Below are positions 17,863-27,125 of a stretch of 64,000 nucleotides of DNA, piece by piece. The stretch comes from Mangrovimonas cancribranchiae (GTDB lineage Bacteria > Bacteroidota > Bacteroidia > Flavobacteriales > Flavobacteriaceae), in assembly GCF_037126245.1 (NCBI RefSeq), contig NZ_CP136925.1, positions 2,744,001 through 2,808,000 on the forward strand, read 5' to 3'. Each line of letters starts with the position of its first letter. The stretch's first letter is position 1. The translations under genes and the position numbers were made by a program. Under the pieces are notes generated by a model that saw nothing but the letters and a program-made list of their open reading frames with translations, was not told where the DNA came from and did not search any database.

Positions 17863-19379
17863 AAACATACGATGTTGTTATAATAGGAAGTGGTTTAGGC
17901 GGATTGGTTTCTGCACTTATTTTAGCCAAAGAAGGCTATCGTGTTTGCGTTTTAGAAAAAAACCAACAATTTGGGGGTAACCTACAAACGTTTTCTAGAA
18001 ACAAAACCATTTTCGATACTGGTGTGCATTACATAGGCGGCTTGGAAAAAGGGCAAAACCTACATCAACTTTTTCATTTTTTAGGCATCATGCAAGACCT
18101 CAACCTTAAAAAAATGGACGAAGATGGCTTTGATATTATTACTTTTGACGACGACCCAAACGAATATCCACAAGCGCAAGGGTATTCCAATTTTAAGGCA
18201 CAGCTTTTAAACTATTTTCCTGAAGAAGCACAAGCTATAGAGGCTTATTGTGATAAAATGGCTTCGGTTTGCGACAAATTTCCTCTTTACAATCTAAAAA
18301 AAGGCGCTCCGTACGATTTATCAGTTTTCCAAGAATCGGCAAAAGAGGTTATCGATAAGTTAACTAAAAACGAGACCTTAAAAGCTGTTTTAGCAGGATC
18401 TAACTATTTATACGCTGGAGAAAGCAACAAAACTCCGTTTTATGTTCATGCACTTTCTATTAATTCCTACATAAAAAGTGCTTACAGGTGTGTTAATGGC
18501 GGTAGCCAAATAACAAAACTTCTTATTAAGCAAATTAAAGCCTATGGTTGCGACGTATTTAAACGTCATGAAGTTTTAAAAATTACTACTAAAAACAAAA
18601 CAGCTCATAAAGTTGTTTGTACTAATGGGAGTGAATTTTCGGGCAACACATTTATATCTAATATAGAGCCTAAACTCACGCTAAAAATGATAGGCGATAG
18701 CCCTTTAAAAAAGGCTTACATAAATAGAATTAACACCATAGAAAACACCATTGCTGCATTTAGCGTTTATATCGTTTTTAAACCCAATACCTTTAAATAT
18801 TTCAATAAAAATTATTACCATTTTAAACATAAAGAATATGTTTGGAAGTCACATGATTACACTCAAGAAACTTGGCCAGAAGGTTATATGATATCGTTGG
18901 GCGTTAAAAAAAATGCTTCGGAATTTGCCGAAAACATGACCGTAATGACTTATATGCGATACGATGAAGTAAAACCATGGGAACATATCACAAATACCGT
19001 TGCTAAAAAAAATAATCGTGGTGAAACCTACGAAGCTTTCAAGCAGCAAAAAATAGAAAAAGTACTTGATGAAATAGAAAAAAAATTCCCAAATATAAGA
19101 TCATGCATTCAAGAGGTCTATGCCTCAACACCACTTTCTTATCGCGACTATATTGGTTCGCATAATGGCGGCATGTATGGGTATGCTAAGGATGTTAATA
19201 AACCTATGCAAGCTATAGTTTCTCCCAAAACTAAAATAGATAATTTACTGTTTACAGGACAAAGCTTAAATATGCATGGTATTTTGGGCGTTACTATTGG
19301 TGCCGTTATTACGTGTTCGCACTTACTTGGTATGGACTATTTAGTCGATAAAATTGTTGCGGCCAATCAAAAAACATAG
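17859..19379 (+). CDS. CrtI-like FAD-dependent oxidoreductase (phytoene desaturase family)
   Basis: The 506-residue enzyme opens with a dinucleotide-binding fold, DVVIIGSGLGGLVSALILAKEG (residues 4-25), followed by LEKN and GGNLQTFSR. This is the phytoene desaturase and retinol saturase pattern. The C-terminal GQSLNMHGILGVTIGAVIT completes the FAD site. In pigment clusters such enzymes can desaturate or saturate polyene bonds. It starts 4 bp inside the MMPL gene end, so translation is coupled. The particular reaction is not determined by the sequence. Confidence 0.87.
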   Translation: MKTYDVVIIGSGLGGLVSALILAKEGYRVCVLEKNQQFGGNLQTFSRNKTIFDTGVHYIGGLEKGQNLHQLFHFLGIMQDLNLKKMDEDGFDIITFDDDPNEYPQAQGYSNFKAQLLNYFPEEAQAIEAYCDKMASVCDKFPLYNLKKGAPYDLSVFQESAKEVIDKLTKNETLKAVLAGSNYLYAGESNKTPFYVHALSINSYIKSAYRCVNGGSQITKLLIKQIKAYGCDVFKRHEVLKITTKNKTAHKVVCTNGSEFSGNTFISNIEPKLTLKMIGDSPLKKAYINRINTIENTIAAFSVYIVFKPNTFKYFNKNYYHFKHKEYVWKSHDYTQETWPEGYMISLGVKKNASEFAENMTVMTYMRYDEVKPWEHITNTVAKKNNRGETYEAFKQQKIEKVLDEIEKKFPNIRSCIQEVYASTPLSYRDYIGSHNGGMYGYAKDVNKPMQAIVSPKTKIDNLLFTGQSLNMHGILGVTIGAVITCSHLLGMDYLVDKIVAANQKT

Positions 19380-19453
19380 TTCACAGTAAATATAAATTCG
19401 GTAATGGTTAACTTGCGCCTATATTTTAAAAATTGATTTTTGAGTTCTAAAAT

Positions 19454-21139
19454 ATGAATCTATTCAAAAAAATATCTCATTACAATATCGTTGTTATAGT
19501 ACTTTTGCTATTCGTACTATCTTCTTGTGGTGTCTCAAAATCACTTCACGATGTTCCTAATGTTAGTCAGTATGATAATCATATCCCTAGCAGAACACAA
19601 TTATCTGATTCTTCTTATATTTTAAAAACAAATTACATTACCAAAAACAAGCAAGGCCAATGGGAATTGTTTGTAGATGGCAACCCACTACAAATAGGCC
19701 TAAAAACAGGCTATTTAACCAAAGAACTGTTTGTAAAACAAGAAGACGCTTTTTTAAGTAAAGTTGATGACATTGTACCTTCTAAAACCAAGCAATATTT
19801 ACTACGAAAAATGCTCGCTTGGTACAATCGTAAAATGTATTTACACGTTCCAGAAGAATATAAAACAGAAATTTATGGCCTCTCTAAATACGCTGGCGAT
19901 AAATACGACTATGTTGCCGATGATTATCTTCGCGTGTTATATTTACATGGCGCACACGATATTGGTCACGCCTTTCAGGACTTGGCTTTAGTAGGATGTT
20001 CGTCGTTTGCTGCCTGGGGTGATAAAACAGAGGATGGAGACTTAATTATAGGAAGGAACTTCGATTTTTATGCTGGCGATGCCTTCTCCAAAGAAAAAAT
20101 AATCGCTTTTGTAAATCCCACCAAAGGTCATAAATTTATGTCGGTAACGTGGCCTGGAATGATTGGCGTAGTATCGGGTATGAACGATGCCGGACTGACT
20201 GTTACTATAAATGCGGGAAAATCTAAAATTCCGTTAGTAGCCAAAACCCCAATATCTATTGTGACACGGGAAATATTACAGTATGCGGCAAATATCGACG
20301 AAGCCATTGCTATTGCTAAAAAACGACAAGTGTTTGTCTCCGAATCGATTTTTATAGGAAGTGCTCAAGATAATCGTGCTATCACCATAGAAATGGCACC
20401 TCATAATTTTGGTATTTATGAGATTGAAAACACCTCGCAGTTAATTTGTTCTAATCACTTTCAAAGTGAGGCTTTTAAAAATGATGAAAGAAACCTAAAA
20501 CACATGGCCGAAAGTCATTCTATGTATCGTTACCAACGCATGGAAGAATTATTAAGCGACACTAAAAAATTAACACCACGAAAGGCGGTCGATATCCTTC
20601 GTAATAAAAAAGGATTAAACGATAAAACTATTGGTTACGGTAACGAAAAAGCTCTCAATCAACTTTTAGCGCATCATGGCATTGTGTTTAAACCTAAGCA
20701 AGGGTTAGTTTGGGTATCATCAAATCCGTATCAATTAGGAGAATTTGTCGCCTATAACTTAAATGAGGTGTTTAAAAATGCACCTAAAAATAATAACGCA
20801 AAGTCCTTACAAAAGGCACAACTAAATATTGAAGAAGACCCGTTTCTTTATACAAAAGCCTATCAAGATTACGAACGTTATCGCGTGTTAAGTCGTGACA
20901 TAGCTTTAGCTATAAAAAATGATGATCATATAGCTCCTGATATGATTAATGAATTTAAACGCACAAACCCAGAATTTTGGGAAGTTCATTATTTAATAGG
21001 ACGCTATTATTACGAAAAAAAATACTATACTGCTGCATTAAACAGCTTTAAAGAAGCCTTAACAAAAGAAATTACAACCGTTCCAAATCGTCTTGAGGTT
21101 GAAGACTATATAAAAAAATTAAACAGGAAAGTAAACTAG
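19454..21139 (+). CDS. C45-family Ntn-hydrolase lipoprotein with C-terminal TPR-like region
   Basis: The 561-residue protein has a lipoprotein signal with lipobox LSSCGVS (Cys near 25). The probable N-terminal nucleophile is Cys182 in VGCSSFAAWG, followed by the Asn/Phe/Asp stretch GRNFDFY, which is characteristic of the acyl-CoA:6-aminopenicillanate acyltransferase (C45) and choloylglycine hydrolase superfamily. Such enzymes usually self-cleave before the Cys. The last ~80 residues look like a TPR-type helical repeat (AALNSFKEALTK). It may hydrolyse or transfer an amide or ester bond on the periplasmic side. A 74 bp gap separates it from the CrtI-like gene. Confidence 0.8.
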   Translation: MNLFKKISHYNIVVIVLLLFVLSSCGVSKSLHDVPNVSQYDNHIPSRTQLSDSSYILKTNYITKNKQGQWELFVDGNPLQIGLKTGYLTKELFVKQEDAFLSKVDDIVPSKTKQYLLRKMLAWYNRKMYLHVPEEYKTEIYGLSKYAGDKYDYVADDYLRVLYLHGAHDIGHAFQDLALVGCSSFAAWGDKTEDGDLIIGRNFDFYAGDAFSKEKIIAFVNPTKGHKFMSVTWPGMIGVVSGMNDAGLTVTINAGKSKIPLVAKTPISIVTREILQYAANIDEAIAIAKKRQVFVSESIFIGSAQDNRAITIEMAPHNFGIYEIENTSQLICSNHFQSEAFKNDERNLKHMAESHSMYRYQRMEELLSDTKKLTPRKAVDILRNKKGLNDKTIGYGNEKALNQLLAHHGIVFKPKQGLVWVSSNPYQLGEFVAYNLNEVFKNAPKNNNAKSLQKAQLNIEEDPFLYTKAYQDYERYRVLSRDIALAIKNDDHIAPDMINEFKRTNPEFWEVHYLIGRYYYEKKYYTAALNSFKEALTKEITTVPNRLEVEDYIKKLNRKVN

Positions 21140-22429
21140 ATGATTCCAGAGATAGAAAAAGCATCATTACAAGAAATACAAACGTTTCAGGAAGGTAAAC
21201 TTCAGGAACTACTGTCGTATGTTAATACAAACTCTAAATACTACAAACGTGTTTTTAATGAAAATAATATTGATCTAAACACGATAAAGTCACTGGACGA
21301 TTTAACCAAACTTCCCATTACTACAAAAGACGATTTACAACAATTCAACGACGATTTTTTATGTGTTCCTAAATCCAAAATCATCGATTACGTAACCACC
21401 TCGGGAACGCTTGGCGACCCCGTAACATTTGCCTTAACCGATAAAGATTTAGACCGTTTAGCTTATAACGAAGCCATTTCTTTTGCTTGCGCTGGCATTA
21501 CAGCTAACGATGTGTTACAACTAACAACCACTATAGACAGAAGGTTTATGGCTGGATTAGCCTATTTTTTAGGCGTTAGAAAATTAGGAGCAGGAATTAT
21601 TCGTGTTGGTGCAGGTGTTCCAGAATTACAATGGGATTCCATCTTAAAATTTAAACCAAGCTACCTAATTGTCGTGCCATCGTTTTTATTAAAACTTATA
21701 GAATACGCCAAACAACATAATATCGATGTAAACACTTCTGGTATAAAAGGTGCTATTTGTATTGGCGAATCGTTGAGGGATCAAGATTTCACACTAAACA
21801 CATTAGCACAAAAAATCACTTCGCAGTGGGATATCGAATTATTTTCTACCTACGCCTCTACCGAAATGAATACTGCTTTTACCGAGTGCGAAGCGCAACA
21901 AGGTGGGCATCATCATCCTGAATTAATTATTGTTGAAATTTTAGACGACAACAACCAACCTGTGCCAAAAAATCATGTTGGCGAACTTACCATAACCACT
22001 TTAGGTGTTGAAGGTATGCCACTGTTACGATTTAAAACTGGCGATATGGTAAAAGCACATACCAATCCTTGTACTTGCGGACGAAACACCTTACGTTTAG
22101 GACCTGTTATTGGTAGAAAAAAACAAATGATAAAGTACAAAGGAACGACCTTGTATCCGCCAGCCATGGACAATATTTTAAACGATTTTAACGACGTGGA
22201 AAGCTACGTTATAGAAATCTCCCATAACAACATTGGTACCGACGAAATTTGTATTAAAATAGCTTCCAAAAACACCTCAGAAGAGGTGCAACACCGTATA
22301 AAAGATCATTTTAGAGCTAAGCTTCGTGTAAGTCCAAAAATCGAATTTCACGATATTAAAACCATACAAAAACTACAATTTCCTAAAATGAGTAGAAAAC
22401 CCATTTTAGTCATCGATAAAAGAAAATAA
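21140..22429 (+). CDS. Phenylacetate-CoA ligase-like adenylating enzyme
   Basis: The 429-residue enzyme belongs to the PaaK-type adenylate-forming family: VTTSGTLGDPVTF near residue 87 is the phosphate-binding loop; TYASTEMNTAF near 240 is the adenine-binding motif; GELTITTLGVEGMPLLRFKTGDM supplies the hinge Asp, and CTCGR and KGTTLYPPAMDNIL complete the pattern. It should activate an aromatic or other carboxylic acid as acyl-AMP. In flexirubin biosynthesis a cinnamate-type acid (from an ammonia lyase) is activated to start the polyene, so this is the likely role. It is the last gene of the operon and follows the C45 gene without gap. Confidence 0.85.
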   Translation: MIPEIEKASLQEIQTFQEGKLQELLSYVNTNSKYYKRVFNENNIDLNTIKSLDDLTKLPITTKDDLQQFNDDFLCVPKSKIIDYVTTSGTLGDPVTFALTDKDLDRLAYNEAISFACAGITANDVLQLTTTIDRRFMAGLAYFLGVRKLGAGIIRVGAGVPELQWDSILKFKPSYLIVVPSFLLKLIEYAKQHNIDVNTSGIKGAICIGESLRDQDFTLNTLAQKITSQWDIELFSTYASTEMNTAFTECEAQQGGHHHPELIIVEILDDNNQPVPKNHVGELTITTLGVEGMPLLRFKTGDMVKAHTNPCTCGRNTLRLGPVIGRKKQMIKYKGTTLYPPAMDNILNDFNDVESYVIEISHNNIGTDEICIKIASKNTSEEVQHRIKDHFRAKLRVSPKIEFHDIKTIQKLQFPKMSRKPILVIDKRK

Positions 22430-22452
22430 ACACCACTTTTTTTTCAACCCTA

Positions 22453-22481
22453 AGCCTTACAAGTGTTTGTAAGGTTTTTTT
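22453..22481 (+). terminator. Rho-independent terminator of pigment operon
   Basis: A perfect stem CCTTACAA (22455-22462) and TTGTAAGG (22467-22474) with a 4-base loop is followed by a run of seven T. It lies 26 bp after the stop of the adenylating-enzyme gene and before nrdB, so it most likely ends the pigment operon transcript. Confidence 0.9.
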
Positions 22482-22615
22482 ATGATTTGAGGTGTAAGAA
22501 AAGAACGTAATGTTGATAAATTGTTAAGAAGAAATTTCACGACATCTCATTTCATTTAGAATAATTTATGACTTTTATATCATAGTTAATCCTATTAATC
22601 CTAACCCATTTTTTC

Positions 22616-23890
22616 ATGGAAATTTTACACATCACTAAAAGAAATTTTAGCCGTAAACCCTTCGAATTAAGCAAAATAACAAATGCTATTTTAAAAGCTA
22701 TGAAGGCTGTAAATAACGGTGAAGCTGCAGATGCTCAGCTTATAGCTAACAACGTTCACGACGTTTTACTAGGACGCAAAAAACAAGATGCCGACTATGT
22801 GCCAACGGTAGAAGAAGTACAAGATGTTGTAGAAGAAAAACTCATGGAAAGTGCCTTTCATGATGTTGCCAAAGCATACATTCTTTACAGAAATAAACAA
22901 GCCCTTAGTCGTAAGAGTAACATCTTTGAAAAGCGTGTTAATTTAAAACCTTACGAGTACCCACAATTATACGATTATGTACCAGCAATAAGACACTCGT
23001 ATTGGATTCACACCGAATTTAACTTTACTAGCGATATTCAAGATTTTAAATCGAATCTTAGCGAAGTAGAAAAAACAGCCATCAAAAACACCATGTTAGC
23101 TATTTCTCAAATAGAAGTAGCAGTAAAAACATTCTGGGGCGATATTTATCACAGAATGCCAAAACCAGAAATTGGATCGGTTGGCGCTACATTTGCCGAA
23201 AGTGAAGTAAGACACCACGATGCTTACTCACACTTATTAGAAATTTTAGGATTAAATAAAGAGTTTGAAGAGTTAAAGAAAAAACCTGTTATCATGAAAC
23301 GGGTACAATACTTAGAAACTGCTCTTAAAAACGCCAAAAGCGAAAATAATCAAGAATACGCCGAGTCTATTTTATTATTCTCATTGTTTATCGAGCATGT
23401 ATCGTTATTCTCGCAATTCTTAATCATTATGGCATTCAATAAGCATAAAAATATGCTTAAAGGAATTTCCAATGTGGTGGAAGCCACTTCTAAAGAAGAG
23501 CAAATTCATGGCGATTTCGGAATCGATATCATCAACATTATAAAAGACGAACACCCAGAATGGTTCGACGATAACTACAACACCATGATTCAAGATCTAT
23601 GTAAAGAGGCGTTTATTGCCGAAAGTAAAATTATAGACTGGATTTTTGAAGATGGTGAACTAGATTTCTTACCAAAAAATGTAGTAAACGAGTTTATTAA
23701 AAACCGTTTTAACAAATCTCTGGAAAGTATTGGTATAGATAAAGTATTTGATATTGATGAAAACCTATTAGCGCAAACCGAATGGTTTGACGACGAAATT
23801 ATTGGCACCAAACACGGCGACTTTTTCGTAAAAAGGTCTATTAACTATAGTAAAAGAACACAAAGTATAACTAGCGACGATTTATTCTAA
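22616..23890 (+). CDS. nrdB: Ribonucleotide reductase small subunit with N-terminal ATP-cone
   Basis: The 424-residue protein begins with an ATP-cone (residues 1-95): ITKRNFSRKPFELSKITNAI is its typical start. The rest is a ferritin-like NrdB. Metal ligands are visible, for example Glu-X2-His in FAESEVRHHDAY and Glu-X2-His in EEQIHGDFG. A Tyr occupies the position of the radical Tyr (HHDAY). In Flavobacteriia such ATP-cone NrdB enzymes have been reported, with allosteric control through the small subunit and a dimanganese cofactor (class Id). The neighbouring NrdA has no cone, in agreement. The spacing of 24 bp to nrdA suggests an operon. Confidence 0.93.
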   Translation: MEILHITKRNFSRKPFELSKITNAILKAMKAVNNGEAADAQLIANNVHDVLLGRKKQDADYVPTVEEVQDVVEEKLMESAFHDVAKAYILYRNKQALSRKSNIFEKRVNLKPYEYPQLYDYVPAIRHSYWIHTEFNFTSDIQDFKSNLSEVEKTAIKNTMLAISQIEVAVKTFWGDIYHRMPKPEIGSVGATFAESEVRHHDAYSHLLEILGLNKEFEELKKKPVIMKRVQYLETALKNAKSENNQEYAESILLFSLFIEHVSLFSQFLIIMAFNKHKNMLKGISNVVEATSKEEQIHGDFGIDIINIIKDEHPEWFDDNYNTMIQDLCKEAFIAESKIIDWIFEDGELDFLPKNVVNEFIKNRFNKSLESIGIDKVFDIDENLLAQTEWFDDEIIGTKHGDFFVKRSINYSKRTQSITSDDLF

Positions 23891-23914
23891 AAATTAACCC
23901 TCAACCACAAACTT

Positions 23915-25699
23915 ATGGAGAACAAAACTATCAACCATCAGCCGCAATCACAAGAACAAAACAGTACAACCAATCCCCTAGTAAATGCCAGAAAAGAGTA
24001 TTTAGCCAATACCAATACAGAAGGTGGATTTGAATGGTTAAATGAATTTAGCCAGAAATTTTTAGAATCAGGATACCTTACCGAAGGGGTCTCGCCTAAA
24101 CAACGTATCCGAGAAATTGCCGATAGAGCCGAGCAAATTCTTCAAATACCAGGATATTCCGATAAGTTTTACAACTACATGTCTGAAGGCTTTTTCTCGT
24201 TAGCATCGCCAGTATGGTCAAACTTTGGAAAAGAACGCGGATTACCTATTAGTTGTTTTGGATCGCATATAGACGATGATATGGGAAACATTCTCTACAC
24301 ACAATCCGAAGTAGGCATGATGTCTAAACTTGGTGGTGGTACATCGGGGTTTTTTGGTAAAATTCGTCATCGTGGAGCGCCAGTAAAAAACAATGGGCAA
24401 GCTTCTGGAGCGGTTCATATTATGCAGTTATTTGAATCTATGGTCGATGTGGTTAGCCAAGGTTCTGTACGTCGTGGACGCTTTTCTCCATACTTACCTA
24501 TAGAGCATCCAGATGTTAAAGAATTTTTAGAAATTGGTACCGAAGGTAACCCTATACAACAATTAACACATGGCGTAACCGTAACCAGCAAGTGGATGCA
24601 AGAGATGATTGATGGCGATGTTGACAAACGTACCACTTGGGCAAAAGTACTACAAAGTCGTGGCGAAATGGGGTACCCATATGTGTTCTTTACCGATAAC
24701 GCCAACAATGGTAAACCTGAGGTTTATAAGGACAAAAAACACGACATTTATGCGAGTAACTTATGTACAGAAATTATGTTACCATCAAACGATAACTGGT
24801 CGTTTGTATGTGTGCTATCTAGCGTAAACGTGTTACACTACGATAAATGGAAAAATACCGATGCTGTAGAAACCATGGTGTATTTCTTAGATGCCGTAAT
24901 TACAGAATTTGTAGAAAAATTAGAAAGCTATCGTGACTCCTCTAATAGAGACGACCGTCAAACTTTCCTATTTATGGAGCGTGCCTATAATTTTGCTAAA
25001 GAAAACCGCGCCTTAGGGTTAGGTGTTTTAGGATGGCACTCCTTACTACAGTCTAAAATGCATGCGTTTAATAGTCAAGAAGCCTACAACTTAAACCGTG
25101 AGATCTTTAAAACCATAAAAGAGCGCTCTTACAAAGCTTCAGAAGAGCTAGCGCAAAAATTTGGAGAACCCGAAGTGTTAAAAGGTTACGGCCGTAGAAA
25201 TGCCACCTTAAACGCTATTGCGCCAACAACCTCATCGGCATTTATTTTAGGACAAGTATCACAAGGCATCGAACCTATTTGGTCTAACATTTATGTTAAG
25301 GATATTGCTAAAATAAAAACCACGATAAAAAATCCATTCTTAGAAGCTTTATTAGAAGAAAAGGGGCAAAATACGACCGAAGTATGGCGTAGCATAAGAG
25401 ATATGGATGGATCGGTGCAACATTTAGAGTTTTTAACCGAAAATGAAAAAGCGGTCTTTAAAACCTATTCCGAAATAGATCAACTTGATGTTATTTACCA
25501 CGCTGCAGGAAGACAAGAGTTTATAGATCAAGGCCAATCGGTAAACATTATTGTGCACCCAGAAATGCCGGTTAAAGAAATTAATAACATTCATGTTACC
25601 GCTTGGAAACTAGGATTAAAATCGCTGTATTACCAACACAGTATGAATGCGGCACAAAAATTTAAGCAGAAAAAAGAATGCACAAGTTGCGAAGCGTAA
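23915..25699 (+). CDS. nrdA: Ribonucleotide reductase large (catalytic) subunit
   Basis: The 594-residue class I alpha subunit lacks an ATP-cone; it starts with a short, polar, low-complexity N-terminus and then goes straight into the catalytic barrel. Visible landmarks are SCFGSHIDD (first redox Cys), NLCTEIMLPSND (the thiyl radical Cys region), the paired Cys region SFVCVLSS, and the C-terminal ECTSCEA, which carries the Cys pair that is re-reduced by thioredoxin. It is shorter than the E. coli enzyme, which fits the missing cone. Overall activity control is expected to rest with NrdB. Confidence 0.95.
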   Translation: MENKTINHQPQSQEQNSTTNPLVNARKEYLANTNTEGGFEWLNEFSQKFLESGYLTEGVSPKQRIREIADRAEQILQIPGYSDKFYNYMSEGFFSLASPVWSNFGKERGLPISCFGSHIDDDMGNILYTQSEVGMMSKLGGGTSGFFGKIRHRGAPVKNNGQASGAVHIMQLFESMVDVVSQGSVRRGRFSPYLPIEHPDVKEFLEIGTEGNPIQQLTHGVTVTSKWMQEMIDGDVDKRTTWAKVLQSRGEMGYPYVFFTDNANNGKPEVYKDKKHDIYASNLCTEIMLPSNDNWSFVCVLSSVNVLHYDKWKNTDAVETMVYFLDAVITEFVEKLESYRDSSNRDDRQTFLFMERAYNFAKENRALGLGVLGWHSLLQSKMHAFNSQEAYNLNREIFKTIKERSYKASEELAQKFGEPEVLKGYGRRNATLNAIAPTTSSAFILGQVSQGIEPIWSNIYVKDIAKIKTTIKNPFLEALLEEKGQNTTEVWRSIRDMDGSVQHLEFLTENEKAVFKTYSEIDQLDVIYHAAGRQEFIDQGQSVNIIVHPEMPVKEINNIHVTAWKLGLKSLYYQHSMNAAQKFKQKKECTSCEA

Positions 25700-25720
25700 C
25701 GAGTAACTAAACCTATAAAA

Positions 25721-25757
25721 AAAAGCCATTTAGAACTATCTGTTTTAAATGGCTTTT
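25721..25757. terminator. Bidirectional terminator between nrdA and SDR gene
   Basis: A 16-bp stem (AAAAGCCATTTAGAAC and GTTTTAAATGGCTTTT, one G-T pair) around a 5-base loop has A-rich and T-rich flanks, so it can end transcription from both sides. It lies between convergent nrdA and the minus-strand dehydrogenase gene. Confidence 0.9.
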
Positions 25758-25777
25758 ATATTTAATTATTTTCTAAT

Positions 25778-26530
25778 TTAAACCGCCGTATAACCACCAT
25801 CTATAAGGTAGTAACCACCCGTCATAAAAGAAGAATCGTCCGAACTTAAAAATAGGACTAACTTTGCGACTTCATCGGCTTCACCTAAACGCCCAATAGG
25901 ATGCTTATCTTTTAACATTGCTAGCATCTCTGGGCTCAAGTTATGTTCTAAAAGTGGAGTATTTATATAACCAGGACCTACGGCATTACAACGAATATTT
26001 TTGGGACCATACTCTACGCCTATGTTCTTGGTCAGACCAACAACACCATGCTTACTAGTTGTATAGGCCGCCGATTGTGGCGCTGCAACCATACCGTGTA
26101 TAGAAGCCATATTAACAATCACGCCACCGCCATTGTTCTCCATAGCAGTTAATTGATGCTTACAACCATAAAACACGCCATTTAAATTAATATCCATCAC
26201 TTTTTTCCAGCCTTCTAACGAATAGTCGCTCGCAAGGTTCATCTCACCACCAATACCCGCATTATTACACGCAATATCTAACTTACCATAGGTAGCAACA
26301 GCAAATGCAACCAACGCTGCATTCCCTTCTGATGTAGAAGCGTCTGCTTTAAAAAATGTAGCATCGCCACCAGCTTTTGTAATACTAGCAACCGTTTCTT
26401 TGCCGCCTGTTTCATCTATATCTGAAACAACAACTTTTGCGCCTGCTGTGGCATAAGCGATAGCTACAGCTTTTCCAATGCCAGAACCTGCTCCCGTTAC
26501 TATAGCAACTTTATTATCTAGTTTTTTCAT
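25778..26530 (-). CDS. Short-chain dehydrogenase/reductase
   Basis: The 250-residue enzyme has the classical SDR features: cofactor motif TGAGSGIG at residues 12-19, NNAGIGG near 88, catalytic Ser in MASIHG and YTTSK (Tyr-X3-Lys) near residue 151. An acidic residue after the second strand (SDIDE) favours NAD over NADP. Such single-domain SDRs oxidise secondary alcohols or reduce ketones; the annotation glucose 1-dehydrogenase-like is common but the substrate is not known. It is a monocistronic gene with an AT-rich upstream region. Confidence 0.9.
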   Translation of the reverse strand: MKKLDNKVAIVTGAGSGIGKAVAIAYATAGAKVVVSDIDETGGKETVASITKAGGDATFFKADASTSEGNAALVAFAVATYGKLDIACNNAGIGGEMNLASDYSLEGWKKVMDINLNGVFYGCKHQLTAMENNGGGVIVNMASIHGMVAAPQSAAYTTSKHGVVGLTKNIGVEYGPKNIRCNAVGPGYINTPLLEHNLSPEMLAMLKDKHPIGRLGEADEVAKLVLFLSSDDSSFMTGGYYLIDGGYTAV

Positions 26531-26914
26531 GATATTATTTTTTATATTAAACTGCTTGTTTGTGTCTCAATGTTTTAAAAAAGGATAACACTAATATAAG
26601 CTTAAAAATAAGGTGATTAGTTATTTTAAATTATGATTTTTATCAGTGAAGCCTTGAAATTGTCATGCTGAAGGAGGCTTTTGCCAGTAGAAGCATCTAG
26701 CGATATAGGAGACTCTTCACTGTGCTGGCACTTACATTGTATGACAGGGGTATGATTGAGAGATTCTTCTTTACACTGCATTCCATACGGAATGAACATT
26801 GTGCCTTTCTAAAAGAATTCATCATGTTGCAACCTAAGTCCTAAAAATCACAAGAAAGATTCGTGCGGTAGCGGAGTAATTTTATAATTACTCCTATTTT
26901 AAAACACTAGCTTT
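26531..26914. other. Gene-free stretch with degenerate repeats
   Basis: No coding potential is visible on either strand here. The core, about 26655-26865, is a patchwork of decayed repeat units described in the next entry. A stem-loop at about 26873-26893 (GGAGTAATT...AATTACTCC) could be a terminator or structural remnant. The left end holds the AT-rich upstream region of the SDR gene. Confidence 0.6.
26655..26865. repeat. Decayed dispersed intergenic repeat
   Basis: The stretch contains fragments such as TGTCATGCTGAA, AGCATCT, GAGATTCTTC and CATTCCATACGGAATGA, which look like pieces of the 'TCATTCTGA...AGAATCTC' family of short dispersed repeats common between genes in Flavobacteriaceae. 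A clearer unit of the same kind is present at 63590-63645. The pieces are not exact copies, so this is a decayed array. Confidence 0.5.
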
Positions 26915-27125
26915 CTAGCGACTTGTTTTTTTACTCTTTTTTTCTAAATAAGAGCCTATCTTGTAAAAAATAAATGCAAGAAATAAAAAAAAACAAAATG
27001 TAAGTATAGTAAAAGCTATGTCTACATTTTCAATGTCTTCATTTAAAAGCAGGTTTTTTTAATATAGAAATCAGGCTAAATAAAAAACAAAAAAAAGAAA
27101 ATACATAAAAAAAATATTTCATCAT
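26915..27125 (-). pseudogene. Small two-helix membrane protein gene split by frameshift
   Basis: ATG at 27125-27123 overlaps the stop codon of the upstream gene (ATGA), so it belongs to the same operon. The first frame codes for a membrane segment (YFFYVFSFFCFLFSLI) and stops after 28 codons. If the A7 run read on the minus strand at 27054-27060 were one base shorter, the frame would continue through NEDIENVDIAFTILTF, a second membrane helix and a basic tail (EKKSKKTSR), ending at TAG 26917-26915. This would be a ~68-residue protein. Either the gene is broken, phase-variable, read by slippage, or the base count is a sequencing error. Confidence 0.6.

Noticed and set aside
22482-22615. NrdR boxes upstream of nrdB
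   Set aside because: No pair of sites resembling the NrdR consensus was visible in the 134 bp region.
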